Assembly: GCA_000513555.1 (NCBI GenBank) | Contig: ALYD01000035.1 | Location: 1 to 34,031 of the forward strand | Direction of reading: 5' to 3' | DNA length: 34,031 bases | From: Lachnospiraceae bacterium JC7 | GTDB lineage: Bacteria; Bacillota; Clostridia; Lachnospirales; Lachnospiraceae | In this document: in pieces, positions 23,599 to 32,615 of the stretch | Layout: each line of letters begins with the position of its first letter | Position numbering within the stretch: the stretch's first letter is position 1 | Notes under the pieces: generated by a model | Database searches by the model: none | Seen by the model: only the letters and a program-made list of their open reading frames with translations | What the model was told of the DNA's origin: nothing | Made by a program: the position numbers and the translations under genes

Positions 23599-26265
23599 TC
23601 ACTCTGTATATTCCTTAACGCAGTCCATGATCTCCACAGGAGTCTTTTCATTCTTCTCGTACTTCTTTCCGTAGAAAGCAAGCTTATACATTTCCTTGAG
23701 ATCGGAAATCAACGGATAACGAGGGTTAGCACCTGTACACTGATCGTCAAATGCATTGACACTCATCTCATCAAGAGTCTTAAGGAAATCCTCTTCAGTA
23801 ACGTTATAGTCCTGTATTCTTTCCTTGACTCCGACTGTCTTCTTAAGCTCAGTTATCTTTTCGCAGAGTTTGTCTACGGCCTTCCTGTCGTCTGCCTCGT
23901 TAATGCCTACAAAACGTGCACATTCAGCATATCTCTTAAGTGTATGAGGATACTCATACTGTGGGAATGTACCCATCTTTTCCGGATGCTCAGAAGAGTT
24001 ATATCTTATTACCTCATTGAGAAGAAGCGCGTTTGCAAGTCCGTGAGGAATATGATGATATGCTCCCAGCTTATGAGCCATTGAATGACAGATTCCAAGG
24101 AAAGCATTGGCAAAGGCCATACCTGCCATACATGAAGCATTGGCCATCTCATCGCGTGCCTTGATATTTGTAGGCTCGTTATAGGCTGTCGGAAGATAAT
24201 CAAATACTCTCTTCATTGCCTGAAGAGCGAGACCATCCGTATACGGTGTTGCCATCATGCTTGCATATGCCTCGAGAGAATGTACAAGTACGTCTATACC
24301 GGATGCGGCTGTAAGTCCTCTCGGCTGTGTCATCATGTTATCTGTATCCACGATGGCAATGTTGGGAAGAAGCTCATAGTCCGTTATAGGATACTTTGTT
24401 CCTGTCTCCTGATCTGTTATTACCGCAAAAGGTGTGACCTCGGAACCTGTTCCTGATGATGTAGGAATAGCTACAAAGAGTGCCTTTGTGCCCATCTTGG
24501 GGAACTGATATACCTTCTTTCTGATATCGATATAACGCATAGCCATATCCTGGAACTTTACTTCAGGATGCTCATAAAGAACCCACATGATCTTTCCTGC
24601 ATCCATTGCTGAACCGCCGCCGAAGGCGATAATGGTATCAGGATTGTAACGGGACATCTGCTCAGCACCCTCTACGGCATTGGCAAGAGTCGGATCCGGC
24701 TGTACATGTGAAAATACCCTGTAATCTATTCCCAATTCATGAAGCTTATCTGTAATAGGCTTGATATATCCTGCTGAATCGAGGAAGGAGTCTGTTACGA
24801 TAAACACCTTCTTCTTGTCATATACTTCCTTGAGCTCATTCAGCGCAACAGGCATACATCCCTTCTTGAAATAAACCTTCTCAGGTGTTCTGAACCAAAG
24901 CATGTTCTCTCTCCTCTCCGCAACCGTCTTGTAATTCAAAAGATGCTTTATACCGACATTCTCTGAAACAGAGTTTCCGCCGTAAGAACCGCATCCAAGC
25001 GTGAGAGAAGGCGTTACCTTAAAGTTGTAAAGATCACCTATTCCGCCGTGGGAAGAAGGCATATTGTGAAGTATTCTGCATGCGTGCATGGCAACTGCAT
25101 GCTTATGTATCTTTTCAGTCTCCCGTGGATCGATGAAAAGAGAAGCTGTGTGTCCCGGACCGCCATCCATAAGGAGGATCTCCGCATTCTTAATGGCTGC
25201 ATCAAAATCCTTTGCCTTGTACATTCCGAGAACAGGAGACAGCTTTTCATGTGCAAACGGCTCTGCCTTTGTGTTGTCCGATACCTCTCCGATGATGACC
25301 TTCTTGTCATGAGGAATCTTGACTCCTGCGAGCTCTGCAATCTTCCATGCAGGCTGACCTACTATCTTTGCATTGAGGGACCCGTTGATAATGATGGTCT
25401 TTCCTACTTTCTCACGCTCCTCCTTGTTGAGGAAATATGCACCTCTCAATTCAAATTCCTTCTTAACCCTGTCATAAACATCCGCTACAACAGTAACAGA
25501 CTGCTCTGATGCACAGATCATACCGTTATCAAAGGTCTTTGAATGAAGAATTGAAGAAACAGCACTCTCGATATCAGCTGAAGAATCTATGATACACGGA
25601 TTATTTCCGGCACCTACTCCGAGGGCCGGTGTTCCTGATGAATAAGCCGCATTCACCATTCCCGGGCCACCTGTAGCAAGTATACAGTCTGCCGAACGCA
25701 TTATCTCTGATGTCATTTCAAGAGATGGCTCATCTATCCAGCCTATGATATTCTCAGGAGCTCCTGCTGCAACTGCTGCGTCAAGTACGATCTTTGCCGC
25801 GAGGCTTGTGCATTTCTTCGCTCTCGGGTGCGGACTGATGATGATTCCGTTTCTCGTCTTCAGACAGAGCAAGGTCTTAAAGATAGCTGTGGATGTCGGA
25901 TTTGTTGTAGGAATAACTGCAGCGATAAGTCCAAGCGGCTCTGCAACGGTCTTTGTTCCGAAGGCAGGATCCGAAGCTATGACACCACAGGTCTTTTCGT
26001 TCTTATATTTATTGTAGATATATTCTGCTGCGTAGTTGTTCTTGATGACCTTATCCTCTACAACACCCATTCCTGTCTCTTCAACAGCCATCTGTGCAAG
26101 CTGTATGCGCATCTGATTGGCTGCTGTGGCTGCTGCGTTAAAAATCTTATCCACCTGCTCCTGGCTGTATGACGCATACTTCTCCTGAGCCTCACGAACC
26201 ACCTGTATCTTGGCTTCAAGGGTTTCCATATCCTTTACTATTACCGGATTTTTTACTTTACTCAT
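23599..26265 (-). CDS. adhE: Bifunctional acetaldehyde-CoA/alcohol dehydrogenase
   Basis: AdhE turns acetyl-CoA to ethanol with two NADH and forms cytoplasmic spirosome filaments. The 888-aa length matches E. coli (891). The N-terminal aldehyde dehydrogenase has PTTNPTSTAIFK (120-131), GVGAGNNPC (216-224) and catalytic Cys251 in GMICASEQS. A linker leads to the iron alcohol dehydrogenase from about 450, with AFGGGSAMDAGK (547-558) and likely Fe ligands Asp658, His662 (DVLVHSLEAY), His727 and His741 (HSMAHKLGAYHHIPHG). A longer frame runs 70 codons upstream through the promoter; the ATG at 26265 follows GAGGAAATCAC and the family start. The promoter overlaps a Rex-like palindrome, fitting NADH-responsive control. 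Confidence 0.96.
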   Translation of the reverse strand: MSKVKNPVIVKDMETLEAKIQVVREAQEKYASYSQEQVDKIFNAAATAANQMRIQLAQMAVEETGMGVVEDKVIKNNYAAEYIYNKYKNEKTCGVIASDPAFGTKTVAEPLGLIAAVIPTTNPTSTAIFKTLLCLKTRNGIIISPHPRAKKCTSLAAKIVLDAAVAAGAPENIIGWIDEPSLEMTSEIMRSADCILATGGPGMVNAAYSSGTPALGVGAGNNPCIIDSSADIESAVSSILHSKTFDNGMICASEQSVTVVADVYDRVKKEFELRGAYFLNKEEREKVGKTIIINGSLNAKIVGQPAWKIAELAGVKIPHDKKVIIGEVSDNTKAEPFAHEKLSPVLGMYKAKDFDAAIKNAEILLMDGGPGHTASLFIDPRETEKIHKHAVAMHACRILHNMPSSHGGIGDLYNFKVTPSLTLGCGSYGGNSVSENVGIKHLLNYKTVAERRENMLWFRTPEKVYFKKGCMPVALNELKEVYDKKKVFIVTDSFLDSAGYIKPITDKLHELGIDYRVFSHVQPDPTLANAVEGAEQMSRYNPDTIIAFGGGSAMDAGKIMWVLYEHPEVKFQDMAMRYIDIRKKVYQFPKMGTKALFVAIPTSSGTGSEVTPFAVITDQETGTKYPITDYELLPNIAIVDTDNMMTQPRGLTAASGIDVLVHSLEAYASMMATPYTDGLALQAMKRVFDYLPTAYNEPTNIKARDEMANASCMAGMAFANAFLGICHSMAHKLGAYHHIPHGLANALLLNEVIRYNSSEHPEKMGTFPQYEYPHTLKRYAECARFVGINEADDRKAVDKLCEKITELKKTVGVKERIQDYNVTEEDFLKTLDEMSVNAFDDQCTGANPRYPLISDLKEMYKLAFYGKKYEKNEKTPVEIMDCVKEYTE

Positions 26266-26303
26266 GTGATTTCCTCTTTTCTGTGGCAACAAAGAATAAA
26301 AAC

Positions 26304-26321
26304 AGTTTCTTTTTTGAAACT
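26304..26321 (-). promoter_or_regulatory. Small hairpin in the adhE leader
   Basis: AGTTTC (26304-26309) and GAAACT (26316-26321) around six T. On the minus strand it is followed by GTTTTTATT, so it may be a weak attenuator 40 nt before the start codon. Confidence 0.35.
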
Positions 26322-26352
26322 TCGTTATTTTTTTATCAATTCCGATATTGAA

Positions 26353-26406
26353 AGTATATGCCTTTGACAATTTATTGTCAATATAATATTGATATTTTTT
26401 TATCAA
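26353..26406 (-). promoter_or_regulatory. adhE promoter with overlapping Rex-like operators
   Basis: On the minus strand a perfect -35 TTGACA (26376-26381), a 17-bp spacer and TATACT (26353-26358). The -35 lies in the 18-bp palindrome TTGACAATTTATTGTCAA (26364-26381). A second 18-bp palindrome, TTGATATTTTTTTATCAA (26389-26406), lies just upstream. The TTG...CAA ends and 18-bp length fit Rex operators, and adhE is the classic Rex target in Clostridia. No rex gene is in the window. Confidence 0.65.
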
Positions 26407-26448
26407 TCTATACCGTAGCTCATATGCTCCGGATCCTATTGCACAAAA

Positions 26449-26482
26449 AAAGAGACTGATGAAATCCATCATCAATCTCTTT
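26449..26482 (-). terminator. Intrinsic terminator after murA
   Basis: AAAGAGA-c-TGATGA (26449-26462) pairs with TCATCA-a-TCTCTTT (26469-26482), 6-nt loop. On the minus strand it is followed by a U-run (TTTTTTTG), 12 nt after the murA stop. Confidence 0.9.
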
Positions 26483-26494
26483 CCACACTGTATA

Positions 26495-27790
26495 TCAGCC
26501 GACTCTTAGCTTGAACTTCTGTATCGCCCGCTCTGAATCAACCATTGCTATATCCGCACCAAGAGTCTGAAGCTTCTTGTCGAAATGCTCATAACCTCTC
26601 TGGATGAATCCTATCTCATTTACAGTTGTTATACCTTCTGCACAAAGTCCGGCTATAACAAGTGCCGCACCTGCTCTTAAGTCCAATGCATTGACACTGG
26701 CACCGGTGAAGCCCTTTACTCCGTCAATAACGGAGACATTGCCCTCCACCTTTATGTTGGAACCCATTCTCGCAAGCTCGTCAACATACTTAAATCTATT
26801 CTCAAATATGGACTCGATCACAACTGATGTTCCCTCTGCAAGAGCCAGCGTGACTGCCATCTGCGGCTGCATATCTGTCGGAAATCCCGGATACGGAAGG
26901 GTCTTCACATCTGTTGGATGCTGAACTTCGGCTCCGATCACCCTTACGGCCTCGTCATACTCATAAATCGTATTACCCATTTCCAAAAGCTTGGCGGTAA
27001 TAGACTCCAGATGCTTGGGGATAACATTCTTTATAAGTACATCCCCTCTTGTAGCAGCTGCAGCGCACATAAAGGTTCCTGCCTCGATCTGATCAGGAAT
27101 TACGGCATATGTGGTTCCGTGCAGCTTTTTCACACCCTTGATACGTATGGTGTCTGTACCTGCTCCCTTGATATTGGCTCCCATGGAATTCAGGAAGTTC
27201 GCCACATCTACGATATGCGGCTCCTTTGCCACATTCTCCACTATGGTTCTGCCTTCTGCAAGAACAGCAGCAAGCATGATATTTATTGTAGCTCCCACCG
27301 ATACAACATCGAGATAGATGTGAGATGCCTTCAAGCCATCCGGTGCTTCTGCATGAACGCAGCCGTTTTTGATCTCAACATTGGTACCCAGAGCTCTGAA
27401 TCCCTTTATGTGCTGATCTATGGGTCTTGATCCGATAGCACATCCACCCGGAAGCGGAACAATCGCCTTCTGATATTTTCCAAGCAATGCTCCAATAAAA
27501 TAATATGATGCCCTGATCTTTCGGATATACTCATCATCGATGGAAATATCCTGTACATTGGAAGCATTAATAAGGGCAGTGTGTCGGTCAATCCTCTTGA
27601 CCGTTGCTCCCACTTCTTTGAGAGCCTCCAGCATAACGTTGATATCACGTACGTCCGGCAGATTTTCTATTGTAACATTGTCATCTGTTAAAAGTGCTCC
27701 GGCGATAATACCTAATGCGGCATTTTTCGCCCCGCCGATAACGACTTCGCCCTTCAGCGGTTTTCCACCTTTCATGATAAACTGTTCCAT
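26495..27790 (-). CDS. murA: UDP-N-acetylglucosamine 1-carboxyvinyltransferase
   Basis: MurA transfers enolpyruvate from PEP to UDP-GlcNAc, the first committed step of peptidoglycan synthesis. The 431-aa protein has the substrate Lys-Asn in GGAKNAALGI (19-28) and the loop LPGGCAIGSRPIDQHIKGFRALG with Cys117, the residue attacked by fosfomycin. Toward the C-terminus are YPGFPTDMQPQM and ENRFKYVDELARMG, then RAGAALVIAGLCAEG. A frame extends 14 codons upstream; the ATG at 27790 has AAGGAG 4-5 nt before it. It is monocistronic, with its own promoter and terminator. Clostridia often carry two MurA copies, and I cannot say which this is. Confidence 0.95.
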   Translation of the reverse strand: MEQFIMKGGKPLKGEVVIGGAKNAALGIIAGALLTDDNVTIENLPDVRDINVMLEALKEVGATVKRIDRHTALINASNVQDISIDDEYIRKIRASYYFIGALLGKYQKAIVPLPGGCAIGSRPIDQHIKGFRALGTNVEIKNGCVHAEAPDGLKASHIYLDVVSVGATINIMLAAVLAEGRTIVENVAKEPHIVDVANFLNSMGANIKGAGTDTIRIKGVKKLHGTTYAVIPDQIEAGTFMCAAAATRGDVLIKNVIPKHLESITAKLLEMGNTIYEYDEAVRVIGAEVQHPTDVKTLPYPGFPTDMQPQMAVTLALAEGTSVVIESIFENRFKYVDELARMGSNIKVEGNVSVIDGVKGFTGASVNALDLRAGAALVIAGLCAEGITTVNEIGFIQRGYEHFDKKLQTLGADIAMVDSERAIQKFKLRVG

Positions 27791-27857
27791 ATATCTCCTT
27801 GAGTTAGCACGCAAATCTGCAAAAGAGCGCACTAAACCTTTTTACATAATCTAAGAG

Positions 27858-27886
27858 ATTATAATTGAAGGATGCTATTTTTGCAA
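27858..27886 (-). promoter_or_regulatory. murA promoter
   Basis: On the minus strand TTGCAA (27881-27886), 17-bp spacer and perfect TATAAT (27858-27863), about 68 bp upstream of the start codon. Confidence 0.75.
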
Positions 27887-27968
27887 CTGCCTAATGCAAT
27901 TACCTATTGCTGATGTATTGTGGCACAACCGAATCTCAATGTCTATTAAATTTTAGTGAACAATTATT

Positions 27969-29618
27969 TCATGAAAATATACTGAGTATTTCATTTGAAA
28001 CCCTCTCGGTTATGGCCTGAACATTGTTCACGAAAATAATATCCTTTATCTTATTATCGAGAATGAACTGTGAAAGATTATCCTTATAGTACCGGTAATC
28101 TATTACATATACACTTTCATAATGATCCACCAGGAACGGAACAAAAGCATTTCCATAGGATTCCTTGATAATAACACAGCTTGACCCGTCATTTATCTGA
28201 GGATTCTTTATAGCTGTAAATGGATTATCTCCCTTTATAAAACAGTTGTATTTTCTTCCGGCATTTACCTCCGAAACATCGTTTATGACATTGGCGTTGA
28301 AGGTGTTTCCGTTTTCATCCGTGACAACTATTTCATTTGTCCCCATAGGGATCCACGCCTCAACATGGTCAGGATTTGCCTTCAGAGATTCATTGCGATT
28401 TGTTGCAAAATAAAAGGTACCGTAAAAACCACTGTAATCAGCATACTGAAAATCGCTGAGCTCATGAGGCGTTATGCCCTTTTCCTGACAGAATTCCCTA
28501 TATACGTAATATGCTCCGAGTCCGGTCCAATGATGATCTGTATTAAAGAAAACATACTCATCCCTGTGAGCATACAGGGTATCAAAAGCAGATATTCTAT
28601 GGATGTTCGGATCCATCATGCTGAAGATATAGTTGAATACATCCTGCATATTACCGGATCCCAGCTCTTCCTGTAATGATGGGTCAAGCTCTACACCGAA
28701 ACTGTTCGGCACCAGAATATCGTATACATTGGCCTCCGGCAGCAAAGCCTTTACTGTATTGAGGACTGAAGCATACTTCACAGAGCCTCCCTGATTGTAA
28801 TAGAAGATCTCATAAGCCTTGCTGTCGCTGACATAAATATTCCCTGCCTGCTCTCCTGTCACTTCCACCTTTTCCTTAGGCTCTGTGTCCACTTTAAGAG
28901 TCCCGTCTGCATTGGTTTCCACCAGGGACTGATACCTGTCCACAGTTTCCTCAGGTTCCTCGGCCATGGTTTCCAGCTCTACGATCGGTGCCAATGTTTC
29001 CGCGGCTTCCGGCACAGTATCCTCTACCACATCCGAATTATTACTATAGTAGGATTCTCCTCCTGCACCGTAAAAGGATTCCAGCTTTGACTCCATGCTA
29101 AGAAGCTCTTCCTTGAAAGGAAAGGTATCTGAAAACCACTTATCCACTTCCCTGAAATAGTTTCCGTTCATAGCCCCGATCACGCTGAACTCAGGTTTTT
29201 GGGCCAATGAACGTTTTTCCGACTCAGAATATACAGGTCTAGCTGCAAATGCTCCCACCGCAAAAATACCCGCAAATACCGCAAGAGATGCTCCCGCCAT
29301 AAATCCGGCACCACCGCTGCGGATCTTTTCTTCAGAACTATCAGTTTTTATCTCTTCCTGAACCCTTATATCCTTTTCTTCCGTATCAGAAGTATCCATC
29401 TTCTGAACTGACCCGGTCTCAGCCTGAGTATCTCCTGTTTCTTCCGATTCTCCCTGTTTATCATCAGCGTTTTTACCGCTGGAAGCATCTTCATCACAGG
29501 AATCCTGAGATTCATTTTTCACTCCGGTCCCCGCCAAAGAATCGGCCAGTTTCCTGATTATCTCAAAATCCTCTGATTCCTCTATTCTGTTTTCATTCTT
29601 TTCATTTTCTTCAATCAT
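27969..29618 (-). CDS. DHHW-family (AlgX/AlgJ-like SGNH) protein, partner of MBOAT
   Basis: The 549-aa protein has an acidic, Glu/Asp/Ser-rich cytoplasmic tail (1-100), one membrane helix (about 103-126) and a large extracytoplasmic domain. KWFSDTFPFKEELL (160-173) and NTDHHWTGLGAYYVYREF (359-376) are hallmarks of DHHW/AlgX-AlgJ proteins, which work with MBOAT acyltransferases to O-acetylate exopolysaccharide or wall polymers. A second Glu/Pro-rich stretch (196-255) interrupts the outer domain. SSCVIIKESYGNAFVPFLVDHY carries the likely catalytic Ser. It starts 25 nt after the MBOAT stop without a clear Shine-Dalgarno, so its translation is probably coupled. The 100-residue acidic cytoplasmic tail is unusual. 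Confidence 0.85.
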   Translation of the reverse strand: MIEENEKNENRIEESEDFEIIRKLADSLAGTGVKNESQDSCDEDASSGKNADDKQGESEETGDTQAETGSVQKMDTSDTEEKDIRVQEEIKTDSSEEKIRSGGAGFMAGASLAVFAGIFAVGAFAARPVYSESEKRSLAQKPEFSVIGAMNGNYFREVDKWFSDTFPFKEELLSMESKLESFYGAGGESYYSNNSDVVEDTVPEAAETLAPIVELETMAEEPEETVDRYQSLVETNADGTLKVDTEPKEKVEVTGEQAGNIYVSDSKAYEIFYYNQGGSVKYASVLNTVKALLPEANVYDILVPNSFGVELDPSLQEELGSGNMQDVFNYIFSMMDPNIHRISAFDTLYAHRDEYVFFNTDHHWTGLGAYYVYREFCQEKGITPHELSDFQYADYSGFYGTFYFATNRNESLKANPDHVEAWIPMGTNEIVVTDENGNTFNANVINDVSEVNAGRKYNCFIKGDNPFTAIKNPQINDGSSCVIIKESYGNAFVPFLVDHYESVYVIDYRYYKDNLSQFILDNKIKDIIFVNNVQAITERVSNEILSIFS

Positions 29619-29643
29619 TTTTATGAATATCTACCACAAAGAC

Positions 29644-31389
29644 TCAGAACTGATTATATAAAAACGGCGTGTAACTGGCTCCTACCATGGACAGTATAGC
29701 CACAAAGATGAACAAAAGCATCAGTATTATACGAACTCCGTAATAAGCAATTTCCAGTTTTGTTCTTTCACTTTTTCTTTTTTTGAGCCTGTTCTCCAGA
29801 CGGTTTATCATTCGCTCATGATTCTCTGCAGCCTGCTGCCTTACCTCTTTCAGGACATCGCTGCTGTTTTCTGAGTATTTCTCCACCAGAACCTGATCTC
29901 TGGTAACCTCCTGCTCATACAGTGAGCTCTCCTTTTCGAGATTTTTAACCTCTCGTTCTTCTCTTCTGAAGCTGTGCTTAAGTCTTTCACTTATCAGTGT
30001 ACCCAGCTTTTTCCACATCGGTGTACATACAGTCACAGCAAAAAGCAGAAAATAAATATTACCCCTAAACGTAAGCAATTCTGATGTACTGTAAACAGCT
30101 CTTTCACTTCTTCCCAGCATTACTCCAAGAACTTCCAAAAGTTTTCTGACATCCGTGATCCTGAACAGTACCCAGCCGATATATATAACGGCAAGAGTAT
30201 ATAAATGTAAAAATACAGCAGCTATTGTCTCATTTATCTGATTTAACCTGAGCTTATTACTGTACTTTCTGAAAACATTTTCAAGCACAATAAAACAATA
30301 AAAATATATTCCCCACAGGATAAAGTTAAAGCTTGCGCCGTGCCATATACCTGTCAGTATCCATACTGCCAGAAGATTCAGGAGCAGTCTCGGAAAACTC
30401 ACCCTGCTTCCGCCTAAAGGAATATAAACATAATCCCTGAAAAAGCTGCTCAGTGATATGTGCCATCTTCTCCAGAAGTCTCTTACAGAAACCGCTGCAT
30501 ACGGATAATTAAAGTTCTCGGGATATTTAAAACCTATCATCTGGCCCAGTCCCAAAGCCATGTCAGAATAAGCGGAAAAATCAAGATAGATCTGCAACAT
30601 ATAACACAAGGAACCTGCATATGCTCCAAATACGGAATATTCCCCGCCTCCCGTAAGGGGCAAAAACATGTCCGCCAGCTTACCGCAATGATCTGCGATA
30701 AGTGCCTTTTTTGCAAGACCTATACTGAATCTCCAAACACCATCCGACACCGCCTTATACGAAAGGCTTCTGTTTTCAAATTGTGAAGACATAACTTCAT
30801 ATCGGACTATAGGTCCCTGCGTAACCTGATGAAAAATGACCGTATAAAGCAGGACATCAAAAAATCCTCCGGCCTTTACGCGTCTCATATAAACATCAGC
30901 TATATAACTGATCAGCTTAAAGGTATAAAAAGATAATCCAAGAGGCATACCCAATCTCAAAATGCCTTCTTTGATTCCGTCATAAGAAGATAACTTTAAT
31001 TCATTAAAAATATAATTACTGTACTTAAATCCCATAAGTACAGCAGACAATCCTAAAACACCTATAATAAGCCATAATCTGGCCGTATTATGATTCTTTT
31101 CATAGGCATCCTGAGCTGTCGGATTCATAAATTCCTCGTCTCCGGCCTGATGATCCGGAGATTCACACTCCGCTTTATCAACAGCAGCCTGAACCATCTT
31201 TCCTATTATCCATGCAAATGCCGCCATCATAAGGATAAGTATCAGACAATTTATGCCACTGAAGGCATAGAAGATCAGGGAACCTAAAAGCAGCCATGCA
31301 TTTTTGATCTTCATCCCCTGCAATATATAATAAACAAAAAGAAATACAGGGAAGAATATCGTCACAAAAAACAGACTTGTAAAACTCAT
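29644..31389 (-). CDS. MBOAT-family O-acyltransferase (AlgI/DltB-like)
   Basis: This 581-aa polytopic protein has 10 or more hydrophobic segments and AlgI motifs: MPLGLSFYTFKLISYIADVY (148-167), QGPIVRYEVM, YLDFSAYSDMALGLGQMIGF (268-287), RDFWRRWHISLSSFFRDYVYIPLGG (303-327) and GIWHGASFNFILWG with the catalytic His350. It would move acyl groups across the membrane to the DHHW partner. Two insertions stand out: an acidic segment at about 72-100 and a charged, coiled-coil-like stretch at about 464-545 before the last helix. AGGAT precedes the ATG. Gene order with DHHW indicates wall or capsule polymer acylation rather than teichoic-acid D-alanylation, as no dltA or dltC is present. Confidence 0.9.
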   Translation of the reverse strand: MSFTSLFFVTIFFPVFLFVYYILQGMKIKNAWLLLGSLIFYAFSGINCLILILMMAAFAWIIGKMVQAAVDKAECESPDHQAGDEEFMNPTAQDAYEKNHNTARLWLIIGVLGLSAVLMGFKYSNYIFNELKLSSYDGIKEGILRLGMPLGLSFYTFKLISYIADVYMRRVKAGGFFDVLLYTVIFHQVTQGPIVRYEVMSSQFENRSLSYKAVSDGVWRFSIGLAKKALIADHCGKLADMFLPLTGGGEYSVFGAYAGSLCYMLQIYLDFSAYSDMALGLGQMIGFKYPENFNYPYAAVSVRDFWRRWHISLSSFFRDYVYIPLGGSRVSFPRLLLNLLAVWILTGIWHGASFNFILWGIYFYCFIVLENVFRKYSNKLRLNQINETIAAVFLHLYTLAVIYIGWVLFRITDVRKLLEVLGVMLGRSERAVYSTSELLTFRGNIYFLLFAVTVCTPMWKKLGTLISERLKHSFRREEREVKNLEKESSLYEQEVTRDQVLVEKYSENSSDVLKEVRQQAAENHERMINRLENRLKKRKSERTKLEIAYYGVRIILMLLFIFVAILSMVGASYTPFLYNQF

Positions 31390-31418
31390 ATTCTGTGATC
31401 CTATTTCATCAAACTAAC

Positions 31419-31440
31419 CCGCAATCACTACCGATTGCGG
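31419..31440. promoter_or_regulatory. Hairpin upstream of the MBOAT gene
   Basis: CCGCAATC (31419-31426) pairs with GATTGCGG (31433-31440), 6-nt loop. It lies 30-50 bp before the MBOAT start, where it could be in the leader or serve as an operator. No U-run follows on either strand. Confidence 0.4.
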
Positions 31441-31496
31441 TCAAACAGGCATATACCTCAACATAATGGCTTCATTATACCACAGCATGTTAGCTA

Positions 31497-31525
31497 TTGC
31501 CATTTTACCTTTTTTCATGTATACT
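31497..31525 (+). promoter_or_regulatory. Promoter of the SRP RNA gene
   Basis: TTGCCA (31497-31502), 17-bp spacer and TATACT (31520-31525). The expected start near 31532 coincides with the 5' end of the terminal helix of the RNA. Confidence 0.8.
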
Positions 31526-31532
31526 TCACTTG

Positions 31533-31648
31533 CTTCAGAGTTGTCTGGGCCCCACGCAATGGGTCCCTCGAATCGTGTCAGGACGGGAACGTAGCAGCAC
31601 TAAGAGGATCCTCCCATGTGACGTGGATACACCTATTCAACTCTGGAG
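31533..31648 (+). ncRNA. ffs: Signal recognition particle RNA (small bacterial type)
   Basis: SRP RNA binds Ffh and directs membrane-protein targeting. The conserved helix 8 core is present: GTCAGGACGGGAACGTAGCAGC at about 31577-31598, with a GGAA tetraloop closed by ACG/CGT and the CAGG/AGCAG internal loop. The ends close with CTTCAGAGTTG (31533-31543) and CAACTCTGGAG (31638-31648), 11 pairs including one G-U. Total length of about 116 nt suits the short form lacking an Alu domain. A T-run follows directly. It is one of the few plus-strand genes here, between tatD and the MBOAT gene. Confidence 0.93.
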
Positions 31649-31667
31649 TATTTTTTTGCAAAAATAT

Positions 31668-31709
31668 AAAAGCGGCTATTACATATATTGCGATGTAATA
31701 GTCGCTTTT
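31668..31709. terminator. Bidirectional terminator between ffs and tatD
   Basis: A 17-pair stem (31668-31684 with 31693-31709; one G-T pair) with an 8-nt loop has A-rich and T-rich flanks on both sides. It serves the SRP RNA gene and the convergent tatD operon. Confidence 0.85.
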
Positions 31710-31739
31710 TATGTATTTAGGCTGAAATCCACACCTGCC

Positions 31740-32615
31740 TCAAGAGATCCTATATACTCTTTTGGCATTTTCCGTTGTTATACGTATAACATCATCGGGC
31801 TTCATACCCTTAAGCTCTGCTATCTTTTCAGCCACGTATATCAGATTTCCCGGATGGTTTCTGGTTCCTCTGTTGGGAACCGGCGCCATATACGGACAAT
31901 CCGTTTCCAAAACTATGTTTTCAATAGGTAAATTCTCTGCCACCTCTTTGATCTTCTTTGAATTCTTAAAGGTAACAACTCCTCCGATCCCCACACACAT
32001 GCCGAATCTTGCATAAAGCTTTGCCATCTCCAGGGAATAACCGAAACAATGTATGATTCCACCGTTCTCATATCCTTTTTCAGAAACGATCATATCATAT
32101 GTTTCCTTTGCGGCATCCCGGGAATGAACATTTATGGGGAGCTTGAGCTCCGCAGCAAGCTTCAGCATACGTCTGAACGTATCCTTCTGAATCTCAGGAT
32201 CGGGATCGGCAGTTTCAAGATCCTCCGGAGCAGGTTCCTTTCCTGCCTTACGGGCGGTCTCTATGATGCCCTCTCTCGTGTAATGGTAGTCCAGCCCTAT
32301 CTCACCGATGGCAACGATCTTATGACCTGTGTCGCCTGAATTTCTGTCCTTTTCCACCATTTTACGTATTTCGTCAATGTCTTCATCCTTTAAGACATCA
32401 CTGTGATCCGGATGGAACCCGACCGCAGCATAAACATTGGCATACTTCCCTGCCAGTTCCAGTGCCTTACGGCTGGAAGGCATATCATATCCTATTTCCG
32501 TAAAACCCGTTATTCCGGATGCCCCAAGACCGCTTATTAGACGATCCCTGTCCCCGGAAAAGCTTTCATCATTGAGATGGGCATGAGTATCGAAAATTTG
32601 AGTCACATCTATCAT
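31740..32615 (-). CDS. tatD: TatD-family metal-dependent DNase
   Basis: The 291-aa TIM-barrel hydrolase has the TatD metal ligands: FDTHAHLND (His11, His13), AIGEIGLDYHY (Glu and Asp), PINVHSRDA, IIHCFGYS and VLETDCPYMAPVPNRGTRNHP. The family is linked to 3'-5' DNA exonuclease activity and DNA repair, and is commonly encoded beside metG in Firmicutes. A frame runs 26 codons further upstream inside traX; the ATG at 32615 is chosen because it overlaps the traX stop by 4 nt (ATGA) and matches the family start. An insert of about 25 residues (GIIETARKAGKEPAPEDLETADPDPE) after the GLDYHY motif is longer than usual. Confidence 0.93.
   Translation of the reverse strand: MIDVTQIFDTHAHLNDESFSGDRDRLISGLGASGITGFTEIGYDMPSSRKALELAGKYANVYAAVGFHPDHSDVLKDEDIDEIRKMVEKDRNSGDTGHKIVAIGEIGLDYHYTREGIIETARKAGKEPAPEDLETADPDPEIQKDTFRRMLKLAAELKLPINVHSRDAAKETYDMIVSEKGYENGGIIHCFGYSLEMAKLYARFGMCVGIGGVVTFKNSKKIKEVAENLPIENIVLETDCPYMAPVPNRGTRNHPGNLIYVAEKIAELKGMKPDDVIRITTENAKRVYRIS

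Noticed and set aside
23341..23674. Small plus-strand frames between gdhA and adhE
   Set aside because: No RBS, and they cover inverted repeats that explain the sequence better as RNA or DNA structure.
23599..26475. Longer 958-codon version of adhE
   Set aside because: The extra 70 codons run through the promoter and palindromes; the family start and RBS are at 26265.
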